Source of the DNA: Tetramitus jugosus
Lineage: Eukaryota; Heterolobosea; Eutetramitea; Acrasida; Vahlkampfiidae
Direction: 5' to 3'
NCBI GenBank assembly: GCA_937625935.1
Contig: OW569368.1
Location: forward strand, 310,001-374,000
DNA: 64,000 nt
Under the pieces are notes generated by a model that saw nothing but the letters and a program-made list of their open reading frames with translations, searched no databases and was not told the DNA's origin. This document shows positions 49,889-59,134 of this stretch, in pieces. The first letter of the stretch is position 1, and each line of letters starts with the position of its first letter. The position numbers and the translations under genes were made by a program.

Positions 49889-50524
49889 ATGAAGTTCAAG
49901 ACTGCATTCTTACCTATGATTCTTATTTCAGTTGTCATTCTACTGGTGTGTCCTTTGGTTGTTTTCTCTCAGGATTTGACCTGTACGAGTGGTCTTTCTT
50001 GTCCTGCAGGGCAAGGAAAAGTTCAAAAGCCCAATTTTGTCGTCACGGTCAATGGGTGTGGCCCTGCTATCCTGAATCTTGACAACGTGATTCCAGAGTT
50101 CAAATTTGGAGCTTGTTGTGACGGTCATGATCGCTGTTGGTCCAACTGTTCAGTCACAAAGGAAGCTTGTGACGAAGAGTTTTTCCAATGTATGAACGAT
50201 AAATGCGATGAGTTGAGTGGAAATGGAATCATTAATCGAATTCGTCACAGAATATGTCTTGGATGGAGTGAGTGTTATGCCTCAGTTGTATCTCAAGTTG
50301 CCTTTTGTCCATTGTGGAGTGTCAGCCAAGATAAAGCCTGTGAATGTGGAGTCGTCACAGAACAGAGGGTAACGAACACTACCACGTTCAGAAAGAGGAA
50401 TCTTACGTGTCCTCCAAGTCTAGCCCAACTACTGGGCTCAAGTCCAGGTATCCTTTGCCCATCTATCCCACGTCTCTTTTTCATTTCTCTCCTGATCCTT
50501 GTCTTCTCAGTCATTCTCATGTGA
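49889..50524 (+). CDS. Secreted phospholipase A2-like protein, copy 2
   Basis: A 211-residue paralogue of the gene 230 bp upstream, with the same layout: signal peptide (LPMILISVVILLVCPLVVF), Cys-rich domain with the His-Asp active site (CCDGHDRCW) and CDEEFFQCMNDKC, and a hydrophobic C-terminal tail (LFFISLLILVFSVILM) that suggests GPI attachment. The central ~50 residues around the active site are almost identical to copy 1, with only a few silent or single-residue differences over about 150 bp. The N- and C-terminal parts have diverged much more. This supports tandem duplication with later sequence exchange. All cysteines line up between the copies. Confidence 0.8.
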   Translation: MKFKTAFLPMILISVVILLVCPLVVFSQDLTCTSGLSCPAGQGKVQKPNFVVTVNGCGPAILNLDNVIPEFKFGACCDGHDRCWSNCSVTKEACDEEFFQCMNDKCDELSGNGIINRIRHRICLGWSECYASVVSQVAFCPLWSVSQDKACECGVVTEQRVTNTTTFRKRNLTCPPSLAQLLGSSPGILCPSIPRLFFISLLILVFSVILM

Positions 50525-50699
50525 AACTGTATTCCTTCGAATAATATTTGCTCCGAACCAATAAGATTCTTTCTAGAATTAGTTTCAGTTGACTGGGATC
50601 TCGATAAAGAGGAATCTTCGTTTGAGAACTGAACACACAATAGTAACTGCAATAATCCCTAACAAAAACAACGCTAACAACAATAAAGAACCACATACA

Positions 50700-50972
50700 A
50701 TGGAATCGATACGGGAAGCTATCTCCTTCTTGAAAGAGAACATGATTGGAACAGATGATGAAGGATATGATCAGAGTGACCATCCAGAGTACCCATCATC
50801 CAAACATCATCACGAATCCACTCCTACGGATTATGTGATCCCGAAGGCAGATATTTCAGTGTTGATGGAGGAGCTCATGCGTAGTTCTGCGGCAGTAACA
50901 TCCATGTTCTCCACGAACAGTCGGACACACAAGGCTCAAAACAAAGGGGATTACAAGCGATTGGAGGACTGA
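50700..50972 (+). CDS. Small acidic protein, function unknown
   Basis: A 90-residue frame starting at ATG 50700 (CATACAATGG). An in-frame ATG at 50589 would add 37 basic, Asn-rich residues that look like untranslated leader. Residues 1-12 (MESIREAISFLK) and ~50-65 (ISVLMEELMRSSAAV) are helical; the rest is polar with a His run. There is no signal peptide, cysteine pattern or known motif. It is placed between the phospholipase pair and the SEC14 gene. Supported by start context and end-to-end composition only. Confidence 0.45.
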   Translation: MESIREAISFLKENMIGTDDEGYDQSDHPEYPSSKHHHESTPTDYVIPKADISVLMEELMRSSAAVTSMFSTNSRTHKAQNKGDYKRLED

Positions 50973-51086
50973 ACTCTCAAGGAAGCTCTGTTGATCCAAT
51001 ATCCCTTGCCTCGATTACATAAATAATCTTTATAACTATATTTTACAAAATCTTCCATTCCCACACTACATGGTACAATAACTGTT

Positions 51087-52151
51087 TCAATCCAAATCAT
51101 CACTTGTCTGATTCAAAGCTTGCTCTGTCTCACCAACAGTAGCAATCTTGGCATTCAACTGCTCCAACAACTCTTCTAGACGCAATATTTTATCATAGTG
51201 GAATGGATTGGACACTGGTCCACCCAAATTTGTTAACAAGACAGATGGGTCTATGTGCTCATGCAAAAATGACTCGAGATTCGAGTCACCTGATCTGAAT
51301 ACGAAATAACGTCTCAAAACATGCTCTGAAATAAACGAGGAAACCACTCTCCACACCAAACTCAACGTCCACGACACATTACAAATAATATTCACATTAA
51401 TCACCTCTGGATAATAATCTCCAAGCTGTTCAAACATGCCTCTCAATTTCTGAACAAGACTAATGCTCAACGGAGCATCTGTCATATCAAAAATCCAAGT
51501 TAGTCTGTGCTGATCCGGTGGTAAATAGTACAGGCACCTCTCAATACCATAAATCAAATAATTGAACTTCAAGATCACATTTTCATCCGAATTATCACTA
51601 ATATTCAAATTTTTAGCATGAATATAGATGATGGGCCTTCCATTACGATCAAATCCATACAAATGAACAAGTGCATTTGGTCCAACATGCTTCAAATCCT
51701 TCATACGTATCTCGTGTGGCTTATACTGCATTCTCCATGTCGTAACTCTCTTTAACACATTATTGGCACTCGTCACGCTCCAATTGTATCCCTCCAGTGC
51801 CCTTAAAATACTCCGATCGTCAAACACATAACGAGTTTGTTGTTCGTCGAGCTCACTCACCCATGCATGGTCACCTGTTGCCTCCTTCAAATTCTTCTTT
51901 ACCATTTCAAACTTTTCAACTTGTTCCGGTGTCAAATGAGAAAACAAATTTCTTTCTTCCTCTACAATTTCGGATACATCATTAGAAGATAATTTTACGG
52001 GAGCACTCTGATGATCAACTTCCTTGTTACTCTTGTTCTTGTCTAAACTTTGACCAGAGATGAACAATCCATAGAGTTCTTGTTCCAGTTGCGAAATTTC
52101 GTTTCGAAGGTCTTCGAGGGAAGTGGGTACTACTTGTTCTTGCTGACTCAT
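51087..52151 (-). CDS. SEC14-like (CRAL-TRIO) lipid-transfer protein
   Basis: A 354-residue single-exon protein. The N-terminal ~80 residues are coiled and acidic. The CRAL-TRIO N-terminal helices follow (RSILRALEGYNWSVTSANNVLKRVTTWR). The lipid-binding domain spans about residues 150-310: ALVHLYGFDRNGRPIIYIHAKN, LTWIFDMTDAPLSISL, LGDYYPEVINVNIICNVSW, and RRYFVFRSGD. The D-x-x-G-R-P-I and YPE blocks are characteristic. SEC14 proteins exchange phosphatidylinositol and other lipids between membranes and feed phosphoinositide signalling. The ligand cannot be inferred. There is no GOLD or membrane domain. It is divergent from the RhoGEF gene across about 175 bp. Confidence 0.85.
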   Translation of the reverse strand: MSQQEQVVPTSLEDLRNEISQLEQELYGLFISGQSLDKNKSNKEVDHQSAPVKLSSNDVSEIVEEERNLFSHLTPEQVEKFEMVKKNLKEATGDHAWVSELDEQQTRYVFDDRSILRALEGYNWSVTSANNVLKRVTTWRMQYKPHEIRMKDLKHVGPNALVHLYGFDRNGRPIIYIHAKNLNISDNSDENVILKFNYLIYGIERCLYYLPPDQHRLTWIFDMTDAPLSISLVQKLRGMFEQLGDYYPEVINVNIICNVSWTLSLVWRVVSSFISEHVLRRYFVFRSGDSNLESFLHEHIDPSVLLTNLGGPVSNPFHYDKILRLEELLEQLNAKIATVGETEQALNQTSDDLD

Positions 52152-52326
52152 ACCTCGGTGGTTCTTTGTCTGATTTCCTTTTGTTGTTCGGAGATTATCT
52201 TTCTCGATAAGATCTTGCAGAAAAAGATCACTCCAAAACGTTGTTTGAAGCCGCGGGGAATTGAGAAATCGGACTGAACAACAAATTTACATTTACAGTT
52301 GGAACCTTTGCTTACTTACTGAATTC

Positions 52327-55098
52327 ATGTCATCTTCTCTGAAGAAGCCTAGTTCTTTCGAGGAAAGGGTATGTATAGATAGTGTACAATCTTAGATTTA
52401 TTAAACCCACTTGATTCTGATGTTAATCAGCAAGAAGTGTAGTTTCGAGATAAGATTTCAGTTGTGAACAAAGATGGGTCTAGAACTAGAAAGGCGGACG
52501 GTGAGGTAGAGTATACTCCTCCTCATATAGATTCTCAGGATTCGAAGCGGCCATTCAAACAGGCTCCCTCGATAGACGATTCAAAGAATAACGCGATGTG
52601 GAACACCAGCAACGATCGTAGAAACATGAAAAAGACGAGTAGAAATGATCAAATTCAGATCAGGGAAGATGAAACTTCCTATGTACCCTCTAAATACGAA
52701 AAACCTGAGTATGCGGCTCGTAACTCCAACCGTACTCAAAAGAAGTTAAATGTTCCACAAGACCACGAAGATTCAGATCATACAGAGCACATTGCAGCTG
52801 ATAGAGTGAAGAATAGGAAGGGAATGAAGTCTACCAGAGCTACAGACAGTGAAGAAGAAATCGAACAATCTTACTCTCAACTCTACAGACAGGAGAAGGA
52901 AATACATGAACCTATTAGAATTGTCCCAAAAAACATTAGAAAAGATCATGTGAATAAGGCTAATGATAAAATAGAAGCAACCTATTCAAAAAAGCCGAGA
53001 GAAATATCTTACAAACCCCACACGATTGATGAGTACAAAATGATCAATGTACCGGTAAGGTTGGGAGGTTTGGGTCCAGATCTCCAGAACGAAGAACTGC
53101 GAGTAAAACAAGAGAAGCGACAGAAAATGATGGAGTATTCGAGAGATATAGCTATGTCGAACTATTCAAAACTAAGAACAGTACAATCAAAGAGTCCTCA
53201 ATCAGAAAGTGATAGATATATTTCTTCAGCAGATTCTGAGGGTAACACAAGACAGAAACGTCGACCTTCAGAGGGAAAGAAGAAATCTGCGAGGGAGAAA
53301 GCTTTGGATTTCGCTTCCAAAATACCCAAACCTCCTGTCCGCCGGAAGGAGTCTGAAGGAGTTAAACCCTCGTCACTCAGAAGCAAAAATACTGACACAG
53401 ACGACATCTTATCTCTTGATAATGAACCTCAACCGTTGTCAGATTTGGAATTACTAGAACTAAAACACAAAAAAGAAAAGGAATGGCTAGAAAAAGAATT
53501 TGGAGATTTGGACTACTATTCCATCTGACATCCGCAAGTTCGGAGAATTCAAACATTTACAATCTGCTGGCGCCAATAAATTATGCCCACCTCAAAACAA
53601 GAAGATAAAGAAATCCTTATTCTTTGAAGATATGACTAATTTGACTCACAAAGACAAGATAGAAGCTTCAGAGAAATCACAGCAAATTCATGACGCCGCG
53701 AGTTCATCCGATGAGTTTTGTCGAGTCCATGTAACCACAGACATTTTCTCTGAAGGAGATATAGCCGTGTACAAGAGAAACCGAACAATGTTGATGAATA
53801 TTCACTCTAAAAAACTTACATCCTTCATACCTGAGAGCAGGGAAGAATTGACGGTGACCGACATGAAGAATGTTAACCTGGGTTATGGTTATGGCATTGT
53901 TGTATCGACATCTGATCCTTCCAAGGATGATACGATTGGCTTGTATCTAAACAGCCAAGTGTTTGACGTGATTCAATTGTTCTGTCGTTCTGATAATGTA
54001 ATCCAAGGGCTGAATTGGAGAACAGGGAGCATTGGTTTCTATTGCACAAGACGAAGCATAATAATATCAAATTCAACGATGAAAACTATGAACATTGACA
54101 AAGGTCAACTTCAAGGAATGACTGTGAAACAACTTCAAAAACAATTTCCTTCCAATAATACGAGAAAAAGGGTTAAAGTTCCCTTGTTTAAGCAAGAAAG
54201 ATCTGCTGTGATGATTCAAAGAGTTTATCGTCGATTCAAGAGCCTATCAAGGTTAAAAAGTAAGTTTGATATCGATGATTTCCTATTAAATGGATTGTTT
54301 AACCCTCAAACCTCTAGAATCTTTGAGAAAATTCAGAGAGTACCTCAATCTGGAAAAGGAGTTCTATACTTCTGAGAAGAAGTATATAGACTATTTGAAC
54401 GTTATAATTGACTTGTATCTAGTACCACTACGACAAATGGTGGGTACAGAAAACGAAATTATTGATTCAAAACAAATCACAAAGATATTTGGTAACAGTA
54501 TGCATCCATTACCTTTTTCTTGTTCTGGTTCTTAACACTAATCCTTCGTTTAGTCGAAACTATTGTAAAGTTGAATCAAGAGTTCTACAAGGAATTGTTA
54601 GAGGCAAAGCGGCACAAAACAAAACATCTGGCTGATGTAATGTTATGGTTTTTGCCCTATTTGAAGATGTACATTACGTTCATCAGTCAATATGAAGACG
54701 CAACGAGGTTAATCAAGTCATTGGCTACTACTGACTCTCAATTTAGAAATCTATTAACCAAAGCTCAGGAAGATCCAAGAAGTTTGGAAGCCGTATCTAG
54801 CAATTCAAAGCCTCTTGGACTGACAGATCTGATGCCGAAGCCATTGCAGAGGATTTTTGCCTACAACAACATGTTGCAGAGAATGGCCGAGATTCTCCCA
54901 AAGGAAGCAAGAGTGTACAACAATGTTGTTCATGTAAAAACAGAAATGGAGAACCATATTATGTGGGTCAACGAAACGAAGAAAACAATTGATCTTCACC
55001 CTAAGTACAATAGTGCTCCTGAAAAGAAGAGAAATTTCTTCAACATCCCTAAGGTTCATGTGGCAGTGGATAAACGAAAACTTACAAAGAATCATTAA
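52327..55098 (+). CDS. IQ-motif RhoGEF (DH domain) gene with an internal frame change
   Basis: Exons 52327-52368, 52443-54259, 54318-54491 and 54554-55098; introns are 74, 58 and 62 bp (GTATGT, GTAAGT and GTAACA donors). The first ~370 residues are charged and disordered. At 53526-53528 the frame ends in TGA, but sequence continues at once in the +1 frame (from about 53524) with coding character and no usable intron. After that: a ~200-residue unknown region, an IQ motif (SAVMIQRVYRRFKSLSRLK), then a DH/RhoGEF domain assembled across two introns (EYLNLEKEFYTSEKKYIDYL, LVPLRQM, IVKLNQEFYKELL, and LMPKPLQRIFAYNNMLQRMAEIL). DH domains activate Rho/Rac GTPases. Alternatively these are two genes, the second starting near ATG 53632. 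The DH call is firm; the joined model is uncertain. Confidence 0.6.
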
Positions 55099-55178
55099 TT
55101 CTAGCATCCAATAAATACTTTATTATGGTTTGATCGACAGTGGACCGCCACCTTAATTCTAGCAATCCAATAAATACT
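55095..55178 (+). repeat. Duplicated 25-bp element with AATAAA
   Basis: Two near-identical copies (55095-55119 and 55153-55178, one-base insertion) begin TTAATTCTAGCA and end CCAATAAATACT, 58 bp apart. The first spans the RhoGEF stop codon. Each includes an AATAAA-type poly(A) signal, so the duplication gives two candidate cleavage sites. Confidence 0.7.
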
Positions 55179-55208
55179 GGCCTCGATTTTGTCTCATGAG
55201 ATAGTTCC

Positions 55209-55220
55209 TTTCCCGCCAAA
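55209..55220. promoter_or_regulatory. E2F-like site before RS/coiled-coil gene
   Basis: TTTCCCGCCAAA reads as overlapping TTTCCCGC and (opposite strand) TTTGGCGG, both E2F-type cores. It ends 22 bp before the ATG at 55243, so the 5' UTR must be very short or include the site. Confidence 0.55.
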
Positions 55221-55242
55221 AATCTGAAGAAAAGAGAAACCA

Positions 55243-56402
55243 ATGGGCAAGAGTCAAGATGAGTCAAAAGACTCTCGGAGGTCAAGAAGTAGAAGTCGAG
55301 AAAAGAGCAGGAGCAGGAGCAAATCTCGGGATGCTAGTCCATCCTCTAAATCAGCAGGAAAAATTCGGTCTGCACCATCAGACGAAGAGAGCAGTTACTC
55401 GAAAGAAGAGAGAAGGTCAAAGCGATCATCACGGAGCAAAGAAAGAAGAAGTAGATCGAAGAGTAAGAGGGATAAAACAGAAACGACCGAGCCAGAATCC
55501 AAATTGAAGGAAGATGAAACGAAGAAAGTTCAGAACGACATAGGAGATCGAACGAGATCCATCTATGAAATACATGGTCTAGCTCAAAATTCGCTACTGC
55601 TGCAACAATTTCAACACAATGTTGAGAACATTCAATTCAAAGTGAACACAATGTTAATCCCCAAAAGACAATTAATCATGAATCAAATGATGAGTATCCA
55701 AAGCAAAATCGCTCAAGTAAAGAACATCAAAGAGTCCATTGTATTGGAAACGAGAGAAACAATGGACTCCATCATGTCGCAATTAAACTCGCAGGAGAGC
55801 AGAAAGGTGTCTTCACTCCACTCAGACATGATGGAGCTTCAGGTATGATTTTCAATCTCCTGTGAATCTGAACTTAACTCACTCTTTCTATAGAACCAAC
55901 TCAACGATATTACAAAATTTGTAACAAAAGTAACAAGTATGCTCGAGCTGAAAACAAATGATGGAGATTCTCAAGCTCAATCCTCGAACATTGCGATGCC
56001 AAATACAACAATGATTCAAACCCTTAATTTCTTAAATGCGTTTGATGAACTTCAATATGAATGTGAATACTTATCCAACAAACCATTCAAGAAGGAAATT
56101 GATGTTGAAATTTCTGATTTTGCTCGAGATGTCTATGAGTTCAAAACCAAGGACAGAAGGTAAGTAGTTGTTTCTTGTTTCTTCTAACATGCCTTTTTTA
56201 ACACATGATCGTGCATCATAGTCTAGAAGAACTCAAGAACGTTATCCGGTCTCAGAACGAAATTATTGAACGACTTACGAGAGAGAAGGAAGAAGTTAGA
56301 AGACAGAAAGACGATGAGATCGCACAATTGTATCGCTTGTATCTCTCGACCAAGAGAGAATTATTTGAATGGATATCGATGGTCGATAAGAAAGTCCGGT
56401 GA
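55243..56402 (+). CDS. RS-rich N-terminus plus coiled-coil protein, function unknown
   Basis: Three exons, 55243-55842, 55894-56159 and 56222-56402, with 51- and 62-bp introns (GTATGA and GTAAGT donors), giving 348 residues. The first ~85 residues are an arginine/serine-repeat region (RRSRSRSREKSRSRSKSR and similar). The rest is a long helical coiled-coil protein: QQFQHNVENIQFKVNTML, SIQSKIAQVKNIKESI, ITKFVTKVTSMLEL, and a final helix LEELKNVIRSQNEIIERLTREKEEVRRQ. RS regions usually mark splicing or nuclear-speckle proteins, but coiled-coil kinetochore-type proteins can also be basic and Ser-rich. An E2F-like site sits 22 bp before the ATG. No known family is recognised. Confidence 0.65.
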
Positions 56403-56763
56403 CACATCATCACATTCCATTTTATCTCAAATAGTCCAAGGTTTCTCTTGGCTCGGTACGTCACGTGCCGTTGTACATGCTTCATGCTTGTGTCACCAAG
56501 AGGTCAGGAGTTTAGACCAAAGGAATATTTGGTTCGAAATTGTCCGTAGTGCAAGGAAAATATTTCGAGCGCTGCCCTTCCACTAAGCTCCGGCAAGGTC
56601 CTTTTACAGGTTAGACATTTTCTGTCCTCCAACTTCTCTCGTCTCCCCAAGCCAAGTCGCACTTCAGTCCAACAACCACTATTCACACCGATTCACACTT
56701 CCTCTCAAGCAAGAAAAAAAAACAAACACCCAACCAATACAAAAAAACAAGAATTGATAGAGC
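56403..56763. promoter_or_regulatory. Upstream region of acyl-CoA synthetase gene
   Basis: About 360 bp. TACGTCACGTG at 56457-56467 combines a CRE-like TACGTCA with a CACGTG box. The 5' UTR side is CA-rich. No coding frame is supported; short frames lack recognisable content. Confidence 0.35.
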
Positions 56764-59091
56764 ATGTCCTCTGAATCAGAATCACCACCATCGCCTTTGC
56801 CTTCACAAGAAGTAGAAGAGCAACTACCACAAGAACAACAACCACAATTACCTCAAGCACCACAAGAGGAACAAGAAGAACAATTAGCACAAGAATCACA
56901 AGAAGCAGAAGAAGAAGCACAACCATCATCATCACCACCACCAACAACAACCACCACCAATACTACTCCCACTGCTTCCATCTCTACTCCATCCACTCCC
57001 AAACCACCACTCTTTGCCACCTCTACCTTTATCCCATGTGATAACTCAAAGCAAAGTGTTCACATTGAGAATGGTGTATTCCGTAATGCACGATACCCTG
57101 ATTCGTTGGTCCATCTCATTGATGCCAATGCACCCACGACTTTTGCCGCTTTCAAGGCTTCTTGTGAAAAGTATCGTGATAGACCATGCTTGGGTCGTCG
57201 ATCCATGATTGCTCAACCACAATCACCATCATCACAATCAGCCAATGCATCATCATCATCATCAGCTACTACTGCACCTACTGCACCTACTACTACTACA
57301 GCTACTACTACTACTGCACCAACAACAACAACAAAAATGGTGGCTGGTCCCTATGAATGGCTCACATTCCAACAAGTGTTTGACCGTGCCAATCACTTTG
57401 TCTGTGGAATGGTCAAACTGGGTATTTCATCAAAACAGCACATTGGTGTATGGAGCAAGAATCGTATCGAGTGGCAAGTCGTAGGTGAAGGATGTGCCAT
57501 GCAAAACATGGTAACCATTTCTCTGTATGATACATTGGGACCTGAATCATCCGAGTTCATCATCAATCACGGAGATATTGTCTCCGTGTGTTGTGCAGGT
57601 GATACACTGCCCAAATTGTTGGACATTATGGACAAGTGTCCACGTGTCAAATTCATTGTTTGTTTCGATGCAGATGCAGTCACTGAACAAGTCAAGCAAA
57701 AGTGTAGCGTACCCATCTATTCTATTGATCACGTAGAGCAGTTGGGCAGAGAAAATTTGTTGCCTCATGCTCCTCCAGTGAGCACAGACTTGTTTACCAT
57801 CATGTACACGAGTGGAACAACTGGTCAACCAAAGGGTGTCATGATTACTCATGCAAACATCATGTCCATGATTGCTGGAGCGCAGGTGCATCTCGTAGGC
57901 AAGATTTTGGAGGCTCCGGGTGATCATGCCGTTCTGGGTTTCCTACCGTTGGCTCACATTTTTGGTCGATTGGTCGAAGCACTCTGTATGCACAATGGTG
58001 TCAAGGTGGGTTACTGGCAGGGTGATGCCAGATTGTTGGTCGAAGATATCAAGGAGTTGAAACCAACGATTATGGCCACTGTTCCACGTGTGTTGGACCG
58101 TGTGTACGATAAGGTGAAGGCTGGTGTCGAAGGAGCCAGTTGGTTCAACAGAGCCGTGTTCAATCGTGCCTACAAGTACAAGAAGGCGGCATTGGAGAAG
58201 AAGACATCGACTCCATGGTGCGATTGGATGGTGTTCAACAAGATTAAGCAAAATTTGGGAGGCAGTATGCAGTTGATTATTAGCTCTGGAGCTCCATTGA
58301 GAGCAGAAGTGCAAGAATATTTGAACATTTGTTTTTCTGTGCCAGTGGTCCAAGCGTATGGATTGACTGAGATTTCAGGTGCTGGATTTATTCAGATGCA
58401 CGATGATTTTAGCTTTGGACACGTCGGTAGTGTCTGTCCTTGTAATGAAGTGAGACTAGAGTCCGTTCCTGAGATGAATTATTTCGTGACTGATGATCCA
58501 CCAAGTGGTGAAGTCTGCTACAGAGGAGAATCCGTTACGATCGGATACTTTAAGGACGAAGAGAAGACTAAGGAGGTGTTTGATGAGGAAGGATGGTTCC
58601 ACACTGGAGATATTGCAAAGATGATGCCAAATGGAACTTTGGTCATTGTGGATAGAAAGAAGAACATTTTCAAGCTATCACAGGGCGAGTATGTTGCCGT
58701 GGAGAATATTGAGAACAAGTTGGGTGAAAGCAAGTTGTTGTCTAGATTGTGGCTCTATGGAGACTCTTTCCAAAGCTCTCTGGTGGCAGTCGGTGTTGTC
58801 AATGCACCTGTCCTTGTTCAACACGCCAAGCAAAACGGTATTACAGATGCATCCGAGGACAAGATTAAGGAACTGATCCAAAGACCAGACATTAACAAAC
58901 TCGTTCTTAAAGATTTGGAAAAGTTGGGTAAGTCACACAAGCTTCAAGGATTCGAGTTCGTCAGGGCGATCCACTTGGTTGACTATGACTTTGACACAAT
59001 TGACTGTGTCACCCCAACCCTCAAGCTGCAAAGAGTCGCGCTCAAGAAGCACTTCCAAGAACAAATTGATCAAATGTACAGTCGTTTGTAA
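56764..59091 (+). CDS. Long-chain acyl-CoA synthetase
   Basis: A 775-residue single-exon enzyme. The first ~95 residues are low-complexity (Glu/Gln/Pro then Thr). A Ser/Thr-Ala tract interrupts the N-terminal domain around residue 160-190. The adenylating core is intact: FTIMYTSGTTGQPKGVMITH (P-loop, about residue 345), FLPLAHIFGRLVE, QLIISSGAPLRAEVQEYL, VQAYGLTEISGAGF, GEVCYRGESVTIGYFKDEE, GWFHTGDIAKMMPNGTLVIVDRKKN, and LSQGEYVAVENIE. These match eukaryotic ACSL/Faa enzymes, which make acyl-CoA from fatty acid, ATP and CoA for lipid synthesis or beta-oxidation. There is no obvious membrane anchor or peroxisomal C-terminal tripeptide (ends YSRL). It converges on the large orphan gene with 43 bp between stops. 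Confidence 0.92.
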   Translation: MSSESESPPSPLPSQEVEEQLPQEQQPQLPQAPQEEQEEQLAQESQEAEEEAQPSSSPPPTTTTTNTTPTASISTPSTPKPPLFATSTFIPCDNSKQSVHIENGVFRNARYPDSLVHLIDANAPTTFAAFKASCEKYRDRPCLGRRSMIAQPQSPSSQSANASSSSSATTAPTAPTTTTATTTTAPTTTTKMVAGPYEWLTFQQVFDRANHFVCGMVKLGISSKQHIGVWSKNRIEWQVVGEGCAMQNMVTISLYDTLGPESSEFIINHGDIVSVCCAGDTLPKLLDIMDKCPRVKFIVCFDADAVTEQVKQKCSVPIYSIDHVEQLGRENLLPHAPPVSTDLFTIMYTSGTTGQPKGVMITHANIMSMIAGAQVHLVGKILEAPGDHAVLGFLPLAHIFGRLVEALCMHNGVKVGYWQGDARLLVEDIKELKPTIMATVPRVLDRVYDKVKAGVEGASWFNRAVFNRAYKYKKAALEKKTSTPWCDWMVFNKIKQNLGGSMQLIISSGAPLRAEVQEYLNICFSVPVVQAYGLTEISGAGFIQMHDDFSFGHVGSVCPCNEVRLESVPEMNYFVTDDPPSGEVCYRGESVTIGYFKDEEKTKEVFDEEGWFHTGDIAKMMPNGTLVIVDRKKNIFKLSQGEYVAVENIENKLGESKLLSRLWLYGDSFQSSLVAVGVVNAPVLVQHAKQNGITDASEDKIKELIQRPDINKLVLKDLEKLGKSHKLQGFEFVRAIHLVDYDFDTIDCVTPTLKLQRVALKKHFQEQIDQMYSRL

Positions 59092-59134
59092 ACCTAACAA
59101 ACATACCATAAATAAAATACAAAATATCTTTCCT

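Noticed and set aside
53055-53490. A 436-bp intron (GTAAGG donor) to resolve the RhoGEF frame change
   Set aside because: Far longer than other introns here (51-177 bp), and it would delete sequence with clear coding character.
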